Source: Deltaproteobacteria bacterium (GTDB lineage: Bacteria; Myxococcota; Myxococcia; SLRQ01). From it: a stretch of DNA of 64,000 nucleotides. The notes under the pieces are model-generated. The model was not told the DNA's origin, ran no database searches, and saw nothing but the letters and a program-made list of their open reading frames with translations. The position numbers and the translations under genes were made by a program. Each line of letters starts with the position of its first letter. Position 1 is the first letter of the stretch. The DNA lies in assembly GCA_029210625.1 (NCBI GenBank), contig JARGFU010000003.1, forward strand, positions 124,001-188,000. Direction: 5' to 3'. Positions 8,936 to 18,455 of the stretch are shown in pieces.

Positions 8936-9714
8936 GTGAGGCGAGCGGCGGTGAGGCCCGGTGTGCGGCGCACGACGCGCAGGCGGTCGGGGTCTGCACC
9001 CGCTGCGGATCCTTCGTCTGCCCCGACTGTCGCTCCCTCGCCGGGGGCGGCGGCGGCCGCTGCCCGGCCTGCAAGGTCGTGCCGAAGACCTCGAGCCTGG
9101 CGGTGGTCGGGGTGGTCCTCTCGGCGATCCCCTGCGCCTTCATCTGGCTCGTGGGGGGCGGCCTCTCCATCGCGGCCTACTTCCGGATCAAGAACGACCC
9201 GGACGCGCTGACCGGCAAGGGGGTCGCCGTGGCCGGCATGATCCTGGCCGGGATCTGGACCGCCGTGATGGGGGTGGGGGTCGTCGCCGCCATCGCGATC
9301 CCCAACTTCGTGAAGTACCAGGGCAAGTCGAAGCAGGCCGAGGCGAAGACCGAGCTCACCCGCCTGCGGGATCTGCAGGAGGCCCACCGGCAGAGTCAGG
9401 GGACCTACGCCGGGGACCTGCAGAGCCTGGGCTTCGAGGCCCCCGCCGGGGCGAGGTATGCCTACTTCCTGGGGGAGGGTGCCCCGGCCGGCGTGCCCCA
9501 CCTCTACCTGCCCCCGGGCCTGGTGACGGGCGCGGACCAGGAGGGGTGGGTGGCCGTGGCGGTGGGCGAGGTCGACTCGGATCTGGTCCTCGACGTCTGG
9601 CAGATCGACGAGCAGGGCGACCTGGTGAACCTGCAGGACGACCTCGCCTTCAGCGACCCCTACCAGGTCGAGGCGGGTTGGGCCCTGGGCACCACGCCGG
9701 GTGACCCGGAGTAG
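8932..9714 (+). CDS. Zinc-ribbon/DUF4190-like membrane protein fused to a pilin-like domain (260 aa)
   Basis: The N-terminal 45 residues hold a B-box-like set of Cys/His (RCAAH, VCTRC, VCPDC, RCPACK). Two hydrophobic segments follow with an intervening FRIKNDPDALTGKG, which is the DUF4190-like pattern. The second segment runs into GVVAAIAIPNFVKYQGKSK, then an EAKTEL helix and a small domain with ARYAYFLGE. From there on it strongly resembles deltaproteobacterial type IV pilins and pilin-like proteins. The canonical prepilin-peptidase site (G followed by FTLIE) is absent, so it is probably a membrane protein rather than an assembled pilin. The start at 8932 overlaps the previous stop (ATGA) and follows GGAGGAGAGG. 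Role unknown. Confidence 0.75.
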   Translation: MSEASGGEARCAAHDAQAVGVCTRCGSFVCPDCRSLAGGGGGRCPACKVVPKTSSLAVVGVVLSAIPCAFIWLVGGGLSIAAYFRIKNDPDALTGKGVAVAGMILAGIWTAVMGVGVVAAIAIPNFVKYQGKSKQAEAKTELTRLRDLQEAHRQSQGTYAGDLQSLGFEAPAGARYAYFLGEGAPAGVPHLYLPPGLVTGADQEGWVAVAVGEVDSDLVLDVWQIDEQGDLVNLQDDLAFSDPYQVEAGWALGTTPGDPE

Positions 9715-9721
9715 GGTGGCG

Positions 9722-9751
9722 TTGTCGCAGGGTGCCCCTGGCGACTACGAT
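9722..9751 (+). promoter_or_regulatory. Promoter TTGTCG-18-TACGAT for the lipoprotein gene
   Basis: A -35-like TTGTCG (9722-9727) and a -10 TACGAT (9746-9751) are separated by 18 nt. The -10 ends 8 nt before the GTG at 9760, which predicts a leaderless message. Confidence 0.4.
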
Positions 9752-9759
9752 CGAAGCGC

Positions 9760-11079
9760 GTGATCTCTCACCCCCGGAGTCTCTCCATGCGCGCGCTCCG
9801 CCTCGTCCTGGCCGCTCTCTCGATCCACCTTGTCGTGGCCTGCGGCGAGAGCGTCCCCCCCCTTCGTCCCGACGGTGGGGACGGGGGCAGCGCCGATGGC
9901 GGGGAGGGGGACGGTGGGGTCCCCCCGCCGGCCTGGCCGCAGGCGCTGGCGACGCTGCCGGGGGCCAGCGAGCCCACCCTGACCCGGGCCCCCGACGGCA
10001 CCCTGACTCTAACTTTCGTGCGCGATGGGAAGCTCTGGCTGCAGCGGCCCGCCCTTGGTGGGACGCCGGTGGAGCTCGGCGCGGCCAGCGGGTTCCAGCT
10101 GGAGGTCTTCGCCGCCACGCACCCGACCGAGGACCGGCTCTTCGTCGTCTGGGGGGACGGACACGCGGTGATCGTCACCGACGGCATCCCCGAGGGGCCC
10201 GCCTTCCGGCCCTTCTTGAATCAATTCGGCAACGGCGCCTCGCCGCGGGGCGCCGGCTGGCTCCGGCACCGGCCGGTGGTCTTCGGCCAGACGGGCGAGA
10301 CCTGGGTCGGATCGGAGGTCTACCCCGCGGAGGGCTTCGCCTTCGCCGTCCCCATCGACTTCCCCCAGTACCTCCCCCTGCCGGAGCCACACCCGGAGGG
10401 AGTGCTCGACCCCTTCTGGAACGGTTACCACTACTACGAGGAGGCCTTCCTCCCTCACGACCTGGGGAACGGTGAGCTGCTGGTCTTCTTTCCGCACGCG
10501 CGCAACACGGCCGCCGATCCCACCGGCTCGCCCACCCTCGCGCGCTGGCGGTACCTCCACCCGGACACCAGCCAGACCGCCGCCAGGAGCTTCTATCTGG
10601 TGGGGACGGGCGGTGAGTTCGAGCTCCCCGAGCCGGGCGCGGCCTGGATCCAGCTCTGGAAGCTCGATGGAGATCGCTGGGCCCTGACCTGGGGCTCGAG
10701 CACCACGAGCCTGGTCTTCGACGTGCACATCGCGCCGGTGACCCTCGACGAGAACGGCGCTCCGGTGCTCGGCAGCACCTACTACAACGTCTCCTCGACG
10801 CCGGGCATGACCCAGAACTCGGACCACGCCATCGTCCGGCCAGTGGGGGACGGCCGGGTCTGGCTGGCCTGGCGCGAGACCGGCTATGGGCCGCGGGCGG
10901 CGCTGCTGGACGCCCAGCTGCGACCCACCGCGATCTACGCGCCTGCGGTGGACTTCCCCTGCAACCTGTCCTCCTCCATGGGGGCGCAGGTCGACGCGGA
11001 CGGGGCTCTCCACCTCGTCGCCGGGCTCCTCCCGGCTGATCAGCTCGAGGTGCGCTACTGGCGCCTCGAGCTGCCCTGA
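9760..11079 (+). CDS. Lipoprotein of unknown function, propeller-like (439 aa)
   Basis: A secreted lipoprotein with lipobox LVVAC and a Gly/Asp-rich linker after the cysteine. The rest is beta-strand-rich with regularly spaced segments (RDGKLWLQRP, EDRLFVVWGDG, RVWLAWRETG, GALHLVAGL) that look like blades of a beta-propeller. No catalytic motif is recognised. GTG 9760 fits the promoter spacing. The in-frame ATG at 9787 (430 aa) gives a more compact signal peptide and is a real alternative. The RHS gene begins 35 bp downstream and may be co-transcribed. Confidence 0.7.
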   Translation: MISHPRSLSMRALRLVLAALSIHLVVACGESVPPLRPDGGDGGSADGGEGDGGVPPPAWPQALATLPGASEPTLTRAPDGTLTLTFVRDGKLWLQRPALGGTPVELGAASGFQLEVFAATHPTEDRLFVVWGDGHAVIVTDGIPEGPAFRPFLNQFGNGASPRGAGWLRHRPVVFGQTGETWVGSEVYPAEGFAFAVPIDFPQYLPLPEPHPEGVLDPFWNGYHYYEEAFLPHDLGNGELLVFFPHARNTAADPTGSPTLARWRYLHPDTSQTAARSFYLVGTGGEFELPEPGAAWIQLWKLDGDRWALTWGSSTTSLVFDVHIAPVTLDENGAPVLGSTYYNVSSTPGMTQNSDHAIVRPVGDGRVWLAWRETGYGPRAALLDAQLRPTAIYAPAVDFPCNLSSSMGAQVDADGALHLVAGLLPADQLEVRYWRLELP

Positions 11080-11114
11080 GCCTCCACCTCGATCCTTCGT
11101 CACCCGGGACTCCC

Positions 11115-14100
11115 ATGCGCTCCTCCTGCCTGGCTCATTCCACCTCGCTGCTGGCGCTCGTCGCCCTGACCCTGCTCTCCGCCTGCCGGGGCTGTGGCCC
11201 CGACACGCCGCCGCCCCCCGATGGCGGCGTCACCCCGCCCCTGGGGCCGGTCTCGGTGCAGGGCCGGATCGTGACCCTCGAAGAGGCCCCCTTTGCGGGT
11301 GCCGAGGTGAGCCTGGCGGGCGCGCGCGCGACCACCGACGACGCGGGTTTCTTCTGGCTCCACACGGATCCGGCCGGCCGGCAGGTGCTGGTCGTCAGCG
11401 CCGCCGGCCACCTCCCGGCAGAGCGGGCCGTGGACACCGGCGCGGGTCCCCGGGTGAACGCCGGCACGATCCAGCTGATGCCGGTCGCGGCCTCGGAGGC
11501 CATCGACGGCGCGGTCGGGGGGAGCCTGTCCGCCGGCCCGATGCAGGTCGAGATCCCGGCCGGGGCCTTCACGGGGCAGGTGCGGGTCGAGCTCGCGCTC
11601 GTGCCGGTCGATGATCCCCTCCTGGAGGCCCTTCGGCTCCCCGCGCGGATCCCGACTCCGCCCCGCCGCCCGATCGCGCCCCTCTTCGCCTTCGTCCTCG
11701 AGGCCTCCGGTCAGCAGCCCGCCGCGCCGCTGACGGTCAGCGTCACCCCCGACGTGAGCCTGCCGCCGGATCTTCGGGTCCCCGTGGGCCGCTTCGATCG
11801 CAGCCTGGCGGTCTGGGTGGACGCGGCGCTGGGGACGGTGGCCGGCGACGGCGTGGTCCGCTTCTCGATCGATCACCTCTCCACCTTCGCTGCGGCGCTG
11901 CCGGCGGTGCCCACCGACCCGACCCCCACCCCCGACCTGGACACGCTCTCCCGGACGCCGCCGGTCTTCCCCCCGGGGGAGCCCCGGGTCGAGCCCACCT
12001 CCGGGGCCCTGCAGGTCGGGGTGCCGCTGCCGCCCCTCCTCCGGCGCGGCAGGGAGATCGGGCTGACCCTCTTCCACGACAGCCGCACCGTGCTGCCGGC
12101 CCTCGAGGTCACGACCCAGGTGCCGCTGGCCGCCCCCGGAGAGATCGTCCTGGTGGAGGCCGCGGCCGCGGTGGGCGACGTCCACATCGAGGCCGTCGCC
12201 ACCAGCGAGGTGAGTGAGGTTCGGCCCGCCACCGTCACCGCGCTGCTCGAGGCGCCGTCGATCGCCGAGGAGAGCGCCATCGCGGAGGGCGCCGGCACCC
12301 TGGAGACCGGCCCCCATCCGGTGGTCGTCGAGGTCGCCACCCTGGAGCCCGCCGCCCTCCACGCCTCCGCCAGCGAGAGCTTCGCGACCCCGGAGCTCGG
12401 GCCGGTGGTCGAGGACGCCGGTGGCGCGCCGGTCACCGCCCCCGCGCCGGTCGCGGTGCGGAACCTGACCACCCAGCCGGTGGCCGTGGACGACCGTGGG
12501 GAGAGCCCCTTCGGGCCGGGGTGGCACCTGCGCGGCCTGACCCGCCTGATCCAGCCGACCTGCGACCCCCTGACGCGGACCCTGGCCGGCGGCTTCGAAC
12601 GGCCCGCGAGCGTCTTCGGGGATTCGGGCACCCTCTTCCTGAAGAGGGTGGAGCAGGCCCTGATCGATGCCGGAGTCGAGCCGGAGCGCCTGGCCACGCC
12701 GCCGCACCTCGCCTTCTCCGGCGGGGCGCTCCACGTCGCGGTGCACCCGGCGGCCGGGCTCCCGGGGGCGAGCGTCTGGCGGCTGCGCGACGACGGCAGC
12801 GCGGAGCTCTTCGCAGGTGGCGGGGCGGATCCCGGCGGCCCTCCCGCCTGCGAGGGCGCCGCCACCGAGCTCCACTTCCGGGCGCTCACCGGACTCGCCC
12901 CCGGACCCGGGGAGGATGGAGTGCTCCTCGCCACCGACGACTGCGTCCTGCACGTGAGCGCCGCTGGAGGGGTGACCCGGCTGGCGGGGCGCCCTCCCAT
13001 CGGTGGGGCCACCCCGGGGCCCGGGGTGTCCGTGGACCAGGTGGACTTCGTCCAGGAGATCGCCACCTTCCACTCCGGCGCCGACGGAACGGTCTGGGTG
13101 GTGGAGAGTTACCTCGACGGTCCCTTCATCGTCCGGGATCGCGTCCTCCAACCCCTGCGCATGCGCAGCAACGGCCCCCAGTCGCCTGCCTACGCCATCG
13201 ATGCGCAGGGCGTGCTGGTCTACCGGCACCACACCGACCCCTGCGTCTACCGCCACGTGGACGGGCTCTCCGATCCCGAGCTCTTTCCCCGCTGCCGGGA
13301 GGGCTACCCCTCCGAGCGGCTCGACGGAGCGGTGGAGGAGGCCACCGTCGGCTCGGTGGAGGACCTGAGCTTCGACGCCGTGGGGAACCTCTGGTTCATC
13401 GACGGCACCTTCCAGGCCGTCCGCCGCCTCGACCCCGCCGGGCAGGTGATCACGGTGGCGGGGGGAGAGGTCGGCGCGCTGGCCGGGGAGGGGGGCACCG
13501 CCGAGCAGGCCGTCCTCGGCCCCCTCTTCTCTCTCACCGCCGGGGCCGCCGGCGAGCTCGCGGTGGCCGGCGCCGGGCCGGTGCTGCATCTCGTGCCGAT
13601 CGGCGACGAGACCCTCACCGAGCTCGCCTCCGGTGACGGCTCGGTCCTGATCGCCGAGAGCGATGGCACCCACACCCGCCGCCTGCCCGACGGGCAGGTG
13701 GAGCGCTACGACGAGCAGGGGCTGCTCCGCAGCCGAGGCCTGCCGGGGGAGCCGCAGCTGGAGTATCGCTACGAGGCCTGGAACGCGCCTTCCGAGGAGG
13801 AGCGGTGTGGTCATCCGCCGGCACCACCGAGGCTCACCGAGATCGTGCTCTCGGGTGAGACCCTCTTCTCCTTCAGCTACGGTGGTGGACGCCTCGAGCG
13901 GATCCGGGATGCGGCCGGTCGCGAGACCGTCCTGGGCCTCGCCGACGGCCGGCCGGCGAGCATCCTCCCGGTCGAGGGCGCCCACGCCTTCACCTACGAC
14001 ACCGACGGCCGCATCGCCACGCACACCCGGCCCGGTCCCTCCGGGACCCTGAGCCGCTGGAGCTACACCTACGTGGACGGGCGGCTGGTCGCGGCAGAGG

Positions 14101-16727
14101 TGCCGGGCCGCGGCACCCTCACCTGGTCGCCGGCCAAGGCCGAGAGCACCGTGCTGCCCGACGCGCTCTCGCCGGCGGGGGTCGCCCGGCAGGTCGATGC
14201 TCCACCTGCGGTCGGAACCCTGCCCACCGCGCGCGGCGGGGAGGCGCAGATCGCCCTGCGGCCCGGCGCCCTCGACGTCGCGGACGACGAGGGCAACGAG
14301 ACCGAGCTCGAGCTAGACCCCCTGGGGCGGGTAACCCGGAGGCGGCTGCCCGATGGCAGCGACTTCTCGCTGGTGCGCGACGCCGCCGGGCGAGTCGTCG
14401 AGATCCACGACCGGACGACCGACGAGCGGTGGCGCTTCGATCACGATCCTGTGACCGGGTGGCTGCGGTCCCGGACCGATCCGGCCGGCCGGGTCGTCAC
14501 CTTCCTGCACGACTCCGAGGGACGGATCGTGGGGCGGCAAGATCCCGGGTCCGCCACCACCAGCATCGAGCCGGTGACCAGTGGGGCTGCTGCCGGCCTG
14601 CCGGCCCGGGTGGTCGATCCCATCGGCCGCGAGACGCGCATCGAGTACGACCTCCAGGGCAACGCCACGCGCTTCGTGCTGCCCGGCGGCGAGGAGACCC
14701 TGGTCGAGCGCGACGCCGTCGGTCGGGCCACCCGGGTCGTGCGTGCCGACGGCGTGGTCGAGCAGAGCGTCTACGATCCCTTCGGTGGTCTGCTGGAGCA
14801 GAGCTGGGGAGAGGCGCCGGCCATCCTCTCCACGCGCTACGTACGCCGGATCGCCGGTGGCTGGGAGGAGGTCGGCTCGCGGCTGCCCGCCTCCGCCCTG
14901 GTGTCGGCCACCGACCCCGCGGGGCGCGTCTGGAGCTGGACGCGCGACGCCTCCTTCATGCCGGAGCTCCTGGTCACGCCGGTCGAGGGGGAGACCCGCC
15001 AGCGCTTCGACGCTGAGGGCCGCCGCACCGGGCGGACCCTCGCCGACGGCTCGGTCGAGAGCTTCACCTACGACGCCGCCGGACGCCTGGAGAGCCGCAG
15101 CTGGAGCGGCCCGGCTCAGGGCGCCTCTCTCTCTCTGACCTACGACGCGCTCGGGCGCGTCGAGCAGCTGACCGACCCGCTCCTCACCGAACACCGCACC
15201 TTCGCCCCCGGAGTGGGGTGGACCTCGGTCTCCATCGTCCCGGGCACGACCCTCGGCGCGGCCTCCGGCTTCATCCTGCGCCGGACGCGGGTGAGCGCCT
15301 CCGTCGAGCGGCAGGAGCTCGGTCCGACGATCTACACCCTCCACCGGGGCTTCGACGACCGGACCGAGCGCGTCGAGCTGGAGTGGCCCGCCGTGCCGGG
15401 CTCGACCCGCGACGTGCTCGTCTACACCTGGGATCCGAGCCGGACCCTGATCCGGATCGATCGCGGGAACGGGGTCTCCACCGTCCGGACCCTCGACGCT
15501 GCGGGTCGCGTCTCCCGGCAGGAGGAGATCGGCCCCGGGGGCACCACGACCCATGACTACAGCTACGACGCCGCAGGTCGGCCCTCGAGCCGCACCGTCG
15601 CAGGGGTCACCCGCGCCTACGGCTACGACGCCCTCGGCCGCCTCGCGAGCTGCTCGGACACTGGAGAGCTCTACGGGTACGACGCCGCGGGCGCGCGGGC
15701 CTCGGACGCCAGCGGGAGCTACCTGCGCGATGCGGCGGGCCGGCTGCAGAGCACCGCCACGGCCACCTTCGGCTACGACCTGCTCGGCCGGCGGACCTTC
15801 GACGAGCCCCTCTCGGCCCCGGCGCAGCGCAGGCTCTACCGCTGGGGAGAGGGGGGTCGCCTGAGCGAGGTGCTGCAGGGCGCGACCGGCGCCGAGGTCT
15901 CGCTCGCGCGCTACGCTCACGACGGCACCGGCCGGCGGGTCTGGGAGGCGGAGGCCACGGGGGAGTGGCGCTTCGGCTACCTGCCCGACACCGACCGCCC
16001 GGTGCGGATCCTCGACCCCGCCGGGGTCGAGTGGCACCTCGTTCATGCCCTCTCCGAGGGCGCCTTCACCCTGGCGGTGGGGGACGAGGGCTCCGAGCGC
16101 TACGTCCACACCGACCCCTTCGGGAGGGTCATCGGCCTCTCCGACGAGGCAGGCACCTTCGAGTGGATCGACGAGGACTGCTTCGGCCGCCGCCTCTCGG
16201 CCCCCGGCCTGTCGGGGCCGCCGGTGGGGCTCCACGGTCAGCTCCACGACCCGGCCACCGGCCTCCTGGCCTCCGGGGCCCGCTTCTACGACCCGGCCCT
16301 CGGCGAGTTCCTCTCCCCCGATCCGGCGGGGCTCGAGGGCGGGAGCGATCCCTTCGGCTACGCCGGCGGTAACCCGGTGATCCAGGCCGATCCGGGGGGG
16401 CGGCTCTTCTTCGTGGTCGGCGGGGCGCTGCTGGCGGGTGCGCTCATCTTCAACGAGATCAAGAACTTCGCCGAGTCCGAGTCGGTGAAGAAGACCAAGC
16501 GCTCGTACCAGCAGATGACCAACCTCGAGGACGACGACGCCCTCGAGGAAGCCGAGCAGGGCCACAAGAACCTCCACCAGGCCTCCGACGAGGGCGGAGA
16601 GACCGCCATCCGCTGCACCAAGCGGGCGGTCGAGGCGATCACCGATCCGGTGAACGACGCCGACAGCTTCAAGGACGCCTTGCAGGACGCCGCCGGAGAG
16701 CTCTTCTCCGACGACCCGGACAGCTGA
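11115..16727 (+). CDS. RHS/YD-repeat lipoprotein with RHS core (1870 aa)
   Basis: A giant cell-surface protein. It starts with a lipoprotein signal (lipobox LLSAC) and a carboxypeptidase-regulatory-like beta-sandwich with GRIVTLEEAPFAGAEV. A long beta-rich middle includes an NHL-like stretch with repeated VTRLAG/VITVAGGEVG phrases. About 700 residues of YD repeats then follow (YDTDGRI, YDAAGRLE, YDALGRV, YDAAGRPS). The RHS-associated core is present (LHDPATGLLASGARFYDP, FLSPDPAGLEGGSDPFGYAGGNP). The last roughly 105 residues after the core differ in style: a hydrophobic segment (VVGGALLAGALIF) then a charged helical tail. In RHS toxins this is where the variable effector lies, but no toxin family is recognised and there is no adjacent immunity-like gene. 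Confidence 0.9.
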   Translation: MRSSCLAHSTSLLALVALTLLSACRGCGPDTPPPPDGGVTPPLGPVSVQGRIVTLEEAPFAGAEVSLAGARATTDDAGFFWLHTDPAGRQVLVVSAAGHLPAERAVDTGAGPRVNAGTIQLMPVAASEAIDGAVGGSLSAGPMQVEIPAGAFTGQVRVELALVPVDDPLLEALRLPARIPTPPRRPIAPLFAFVLEASGQQPAAPLTVSVTPDVSLPPDLRVPVGRFDRSLAVWVDAALGTVAGDGVVRFSIDHLSTFAAALPAVPTDPTPTPDLDTLSRTPPVFPPGEPRVEPTSGALQVGVPLPPLLRRGREIGLTLFHDSRTVLPALEVTTQVPLAAPGEIVLVEAAAAVGDVHIEAVATSEVSEVRPATVTALLEAPSIAEESAIAEGAGTLETGPHPVVVEVATLEPAALHASASESFATPELGPVVEDAGGAPVTAPAPVAVRNLTTQPVAVDDRGESPFGPGWHLRGLTRLIQPTCDPLTRTLAGGFERPASVFGDSGTLFLKRVEQALIDAGVEPERLATPPHLAFSGGALHVAVHPAAGLPGASVWRLRDDGSAELFAGGGADPGGPPACEGAATELHFRALTGLAPGPGEDGVLLATDDCVLHVSAAGGVTRLAGRPPIGGATPGPGVSVDQVDFVQEIATFHSGADGTVWVVESYLDGPFIVRDRVLQPLRMRSNGPQSPAYAIDAQGVLVYRHHTDPCVYRHVDGLSDPELFPRCREGYPSERLDGAVEEATVGSVEDLSFDAVGNLWFIDGTFQAVRRLDPAGQVITVAGGEVGALAGEGGTAEQAVLGPLFSLTAGAAGELAVAGAGPVLHLVPIGDETLTELASGDGSVLIAESDGTHTRRLPDGQVERYDEQGLLRSRGLPGEPQLEYRYEAWNAPSEEERCGHPPAPPRLTEIVLSGETLFSFSYGGGRLERIRDAAGRETVLGLADGRPASILPVEGAHAFTYDTDGRIATHTRPGPSGTLSRWSYTYVDGRLVAAEVPGRGTLTWSPAKAESTVLPDALSPAGVARQVDAPPAVGTLPTARGGEAQIALRPGALDVADDEGNETELELDPLGRVTRRRLPDGSDFSLVRDAAGRVVEIHDRTTDERWRFDHDPVTGWLRSRTDPAGRVVTFLHDSEGRIVGRQDPGSATTSIEPVTSGAAAGLPARVVDPIGRETRIEYDLQGNATRFVLPGGEETLVERDAVGRATRVVRADGVVEQSVYDPFGGLLEQSWGEAPAILSTRYVRRIAGGWEEVGSRLPASALVSATDPAGRVWSWTRDASFMPELLVTPVEGETRQRFDAEGRRTGRTLADGSVESFTYDAAGRLESRSWSGPAQGASLSLTYDALGRVEQLTDPLLTEHRTFAPGVGWTSVSIVPGTTLGAASGFILRRTRVSASVERQELGPTIYTLHRGFDDRTERVELEWPAVPGSTRDVLVYTWDPSRTLIRIDRGNGVSTVRTLDAAGRVSRQEEIGPGGTTTHDYSYDAAGRPSSRTVAGVTRAYGYDALGRLASCSDTGELYGYDAAGARASDASGSYLRDAAGRLQSTATATFGYDLLGRRTFDEPLSAPAQRRLYRWGEGGRLSEVLQGATGAEVSLARYAHDGTGRRVWEAEATGEWRFGYLPDTDRPVRILDPAGVEWHLVHALSEGAFTLAVGDEGSERYVHTDPFGRVIGLSDEAGTFEWIDEDCFGRRLSAPGLSGPPVGLHGQLHDPATGLLASGARFYDPALGEFLSPDPAGLEGGSDPFGYAGGNPVIQADPGGRLFFVVGGALLAGALIFNEIKNFAESESVKKTKRSYQQMTNLEDDDALEEAEQGHKNLHQASDEGGETAIRCTKRAVEAITDPVNDADSFKDALQDAAGELFSDDPDS

Positions 16728-16731
16728 ACCC

Positions 16732-18390
16732 CTAGGAGCCGAGACGGGACGCCGGCGTCCTCCGGCGAGCGAGCAGCCCGAGGCCGAGGAGCAGGAGGCC
16801 GAGGCCCGGCGTGCCGCGACCCTCGCTGCTGCAGTCGCAGCCGGGCGCCTCGGGGTTGATGGCGTCGCCGCCGTCCGCGGTGCCGCCGTCGGCCGTCCCG
16901 CCACCATCGGCGATGCCTCCCCCGTCCTCCGTGCCGGCGTCGGGCGTGCCGCCGTCGGTGGCGGGCGGGTCGCAGTCCGAGGCGCAGTACTCGTAGGCGC
17001 CGAGGTCGGGGTTGCCGTCGTCGGGGCGGTGGGCGCTGCCGAGGTGCTTCAGGTACTGCCGCAGCGGAGCGTGGTCGGGGAGGGTGGCGGCGGGCAGGAG
17101 CCCGCCAGCGTCGAGGACCTCCGCCGTCGAGGTGAGGGTGAAGTCCTGGCCGGCGAGATCCACGAAGCCCGGCTCGCCGGCGCTGCCGAGGCCCGTGCCA
17201 TCGTCGGTGATGCTGCCGTTGAAGGGGCTGTGGCTCTCGGTCCAGCCCGCGCTCATCCAGTTGTGGGAGAGGGTGAGGCTCCCCTCCGAGGAGAGCATCG
17301 CCAGGCGCGAGCCGCCGGCGGCGGCCCAGACGATGTTGTTCACGGCCTGCGCGTTCTCCTCGTTGGTGGAGAGGCGCAGCAGGGTGGTGTTCCCGCTGCG
17401 GGTCGAGATCACCGTGTTGTGGTGGAGGTAGAGGGTGCCCTTCCGGTAGTCGGCGACGGTGCCCGAGTCGCCGCCGTAGTGGATGATCTGGCTGTTGCCC
17501 GCGCCGTCCGGTTCGATGAGGACGTTGCCGTAGACGAAGGTCTCCCGGTAGCGGGGATCGTTCACCACGCTGGGGTCGTCCTCGCCGTCGACCAGATCCA
17601 GCTGACGGTTCCCCGACTCGATCCAGTTGTAGCGGACCACCAGGCCCGCGGAGCGGTCCTTCAGGTTGTTGCCGCCGGCGCCGTCCCGCAGCGGGCCGTA
17701 GTGGTTGTACTGGAAGGTGATCCCGATCGCCGCGGTGTAGCTGTTGTGCTCGTAGATGCTGCCGACGATGCCGTTGTCGAAGATGTGGTTGCCCTCGACG
17801 AGGATGTCCTGGGTCTGCCCCTGGTTCACCCCGATGAAGAGGCCGTTGCCCGAGTCGGTCAGCACGTTGTCGCGGATCACGAGGTGCTGGGCCTTCTCGA
17901 CGTAGAAGGCAGCGGCGTTCGAGGCGTAGGCCTCGGTGGCGCCCTGGTCGTTGGTGAAGGAGTAGGCCGGCCGGACGGAGGTGAGGTGCAGCCCCTCGAC
18001 GACGAGGTGGGAGGGCAGGGAGTCCGGGGGGCTGTTGGAGCCGCCGACCTTGATGAGGCCCCTCGGCTCGTTCCAGAAGTTCAGGGCGGGGGGGGTGGTC
18101 GCGTTCTCCCCGCTGATCACCGGCCGCTCGCCGCCCGGGCCGCGCACCCCCCGGATCACGATCGGCCGCTCCGCCGTGCCGCTGCGGCCCAGGACGATCT
18201 TCTCCCGGTAGGGATCGGCCTGCCAGTGGATCTCCACCAGGTCGCCGGGCTCCAGGGACTCCCAGGGCACCTCGGCCAGGGTCGCGAGGGGCTGCCCCGG
18301 TCCCACCGAGTAGGTGGCGGCGCCGGCGAGGCCGGGCGCGGCGCAGAGGGCGAGGAACGAAGCGGCGGCGATCGTGGTCCGGACTCTCAT
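16732..18390 (-). CDS. Secreted right-handed beta-helix protein with MYXO-CTERM-like tail (552 aa)
   Basis: A signal peptide (ending LAGAATYS) is followed by ATYSVGPGQPLATLAEVPW, the usual opening of pectate-lyase-like beta-helix proteins. Parallel beta-helix rungs follow (HLVVEGLHL, HLVIRDNVLTDSGNGLFIG, DILVEGNHIFDNG, LVVRYNWIESGN, TLYLHHNTV). A Thr/Asp/Gly linker leads to a C-terminal sorting-like tail with the CDC motif, a hydrophobic GLGLLLLGLGLL and ARRR. It may bind or cleave a polysaccharide, but no catalytic set can be assigned. It converges with the RHS gene with only 4 bp between stop codons. Confidence 0.85.
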   Translation of the reverse strand: MRVRTTIAAASFLALCAAPGLAGAATYSVGPGQPLATLAEVPWESLEPGDLVEIHWQADPYREKIVLGRSGTAERPIVIRGVRGPGGERPVISGENATTPPALNFWNEPRGLIKVGGSNSPPDSLPSHLVVEGLHLTSVRPAYSFTNDQGATEAYASNAAAFYVEKAQHLVIRDNVLTDSGNGLFIGVNQGQTQDILVEGNHIFDNGIVGSIYEHNSYTAAIGITFQYNHYGPLRDGAGGNNLKDRSAGLVVRYNWIESGNRQLDLVDGEDDPSVVNDPRYRETFVYGNVLIEPDGAGNSQIIHYGGDSGTVADYRKGTLYLHHNTVISTRSGNTTLLRLSTNEENAQAVNNIVWAAAGGSRLAMLSSEGSLTLSHNWMSAGWTESHSPFNGSITDDGTGLGSAGEPGFVDLAGQDFTLTSTAEVLDAGGLLPAATLPDHAPLRQYLKHLGSAHRPDDGNPDLGAYEYCASDCDPPATDGGTPDAGTEDGGGIADGGGTADGGTADGGDAINPEAPGCDCSSEGRGTPGLGLLLLGLGLLARRRTPASRLGS

Positions 18391-18398
18391 CGAGAGGA

Positions 18399-18425
18399 AT
18401 CGTACCCGCTTTGGGTGGTTGTCAG
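18399..18425 (-). promoter_or_regulatory. Promoter CTGACA-15-TACGAT, probable leaderless start
   Basis: On the minus strand, CTGACA and TACGAT are 15 nt apart. The -10 ends 8 nt before the ATG at 18390, and no Shine-Dalgarno is visible. Confidence 0.4.
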
Positions 18426-18455
18426 GATCGCGGTGGCACCGGAAGGAGGAAGCGC

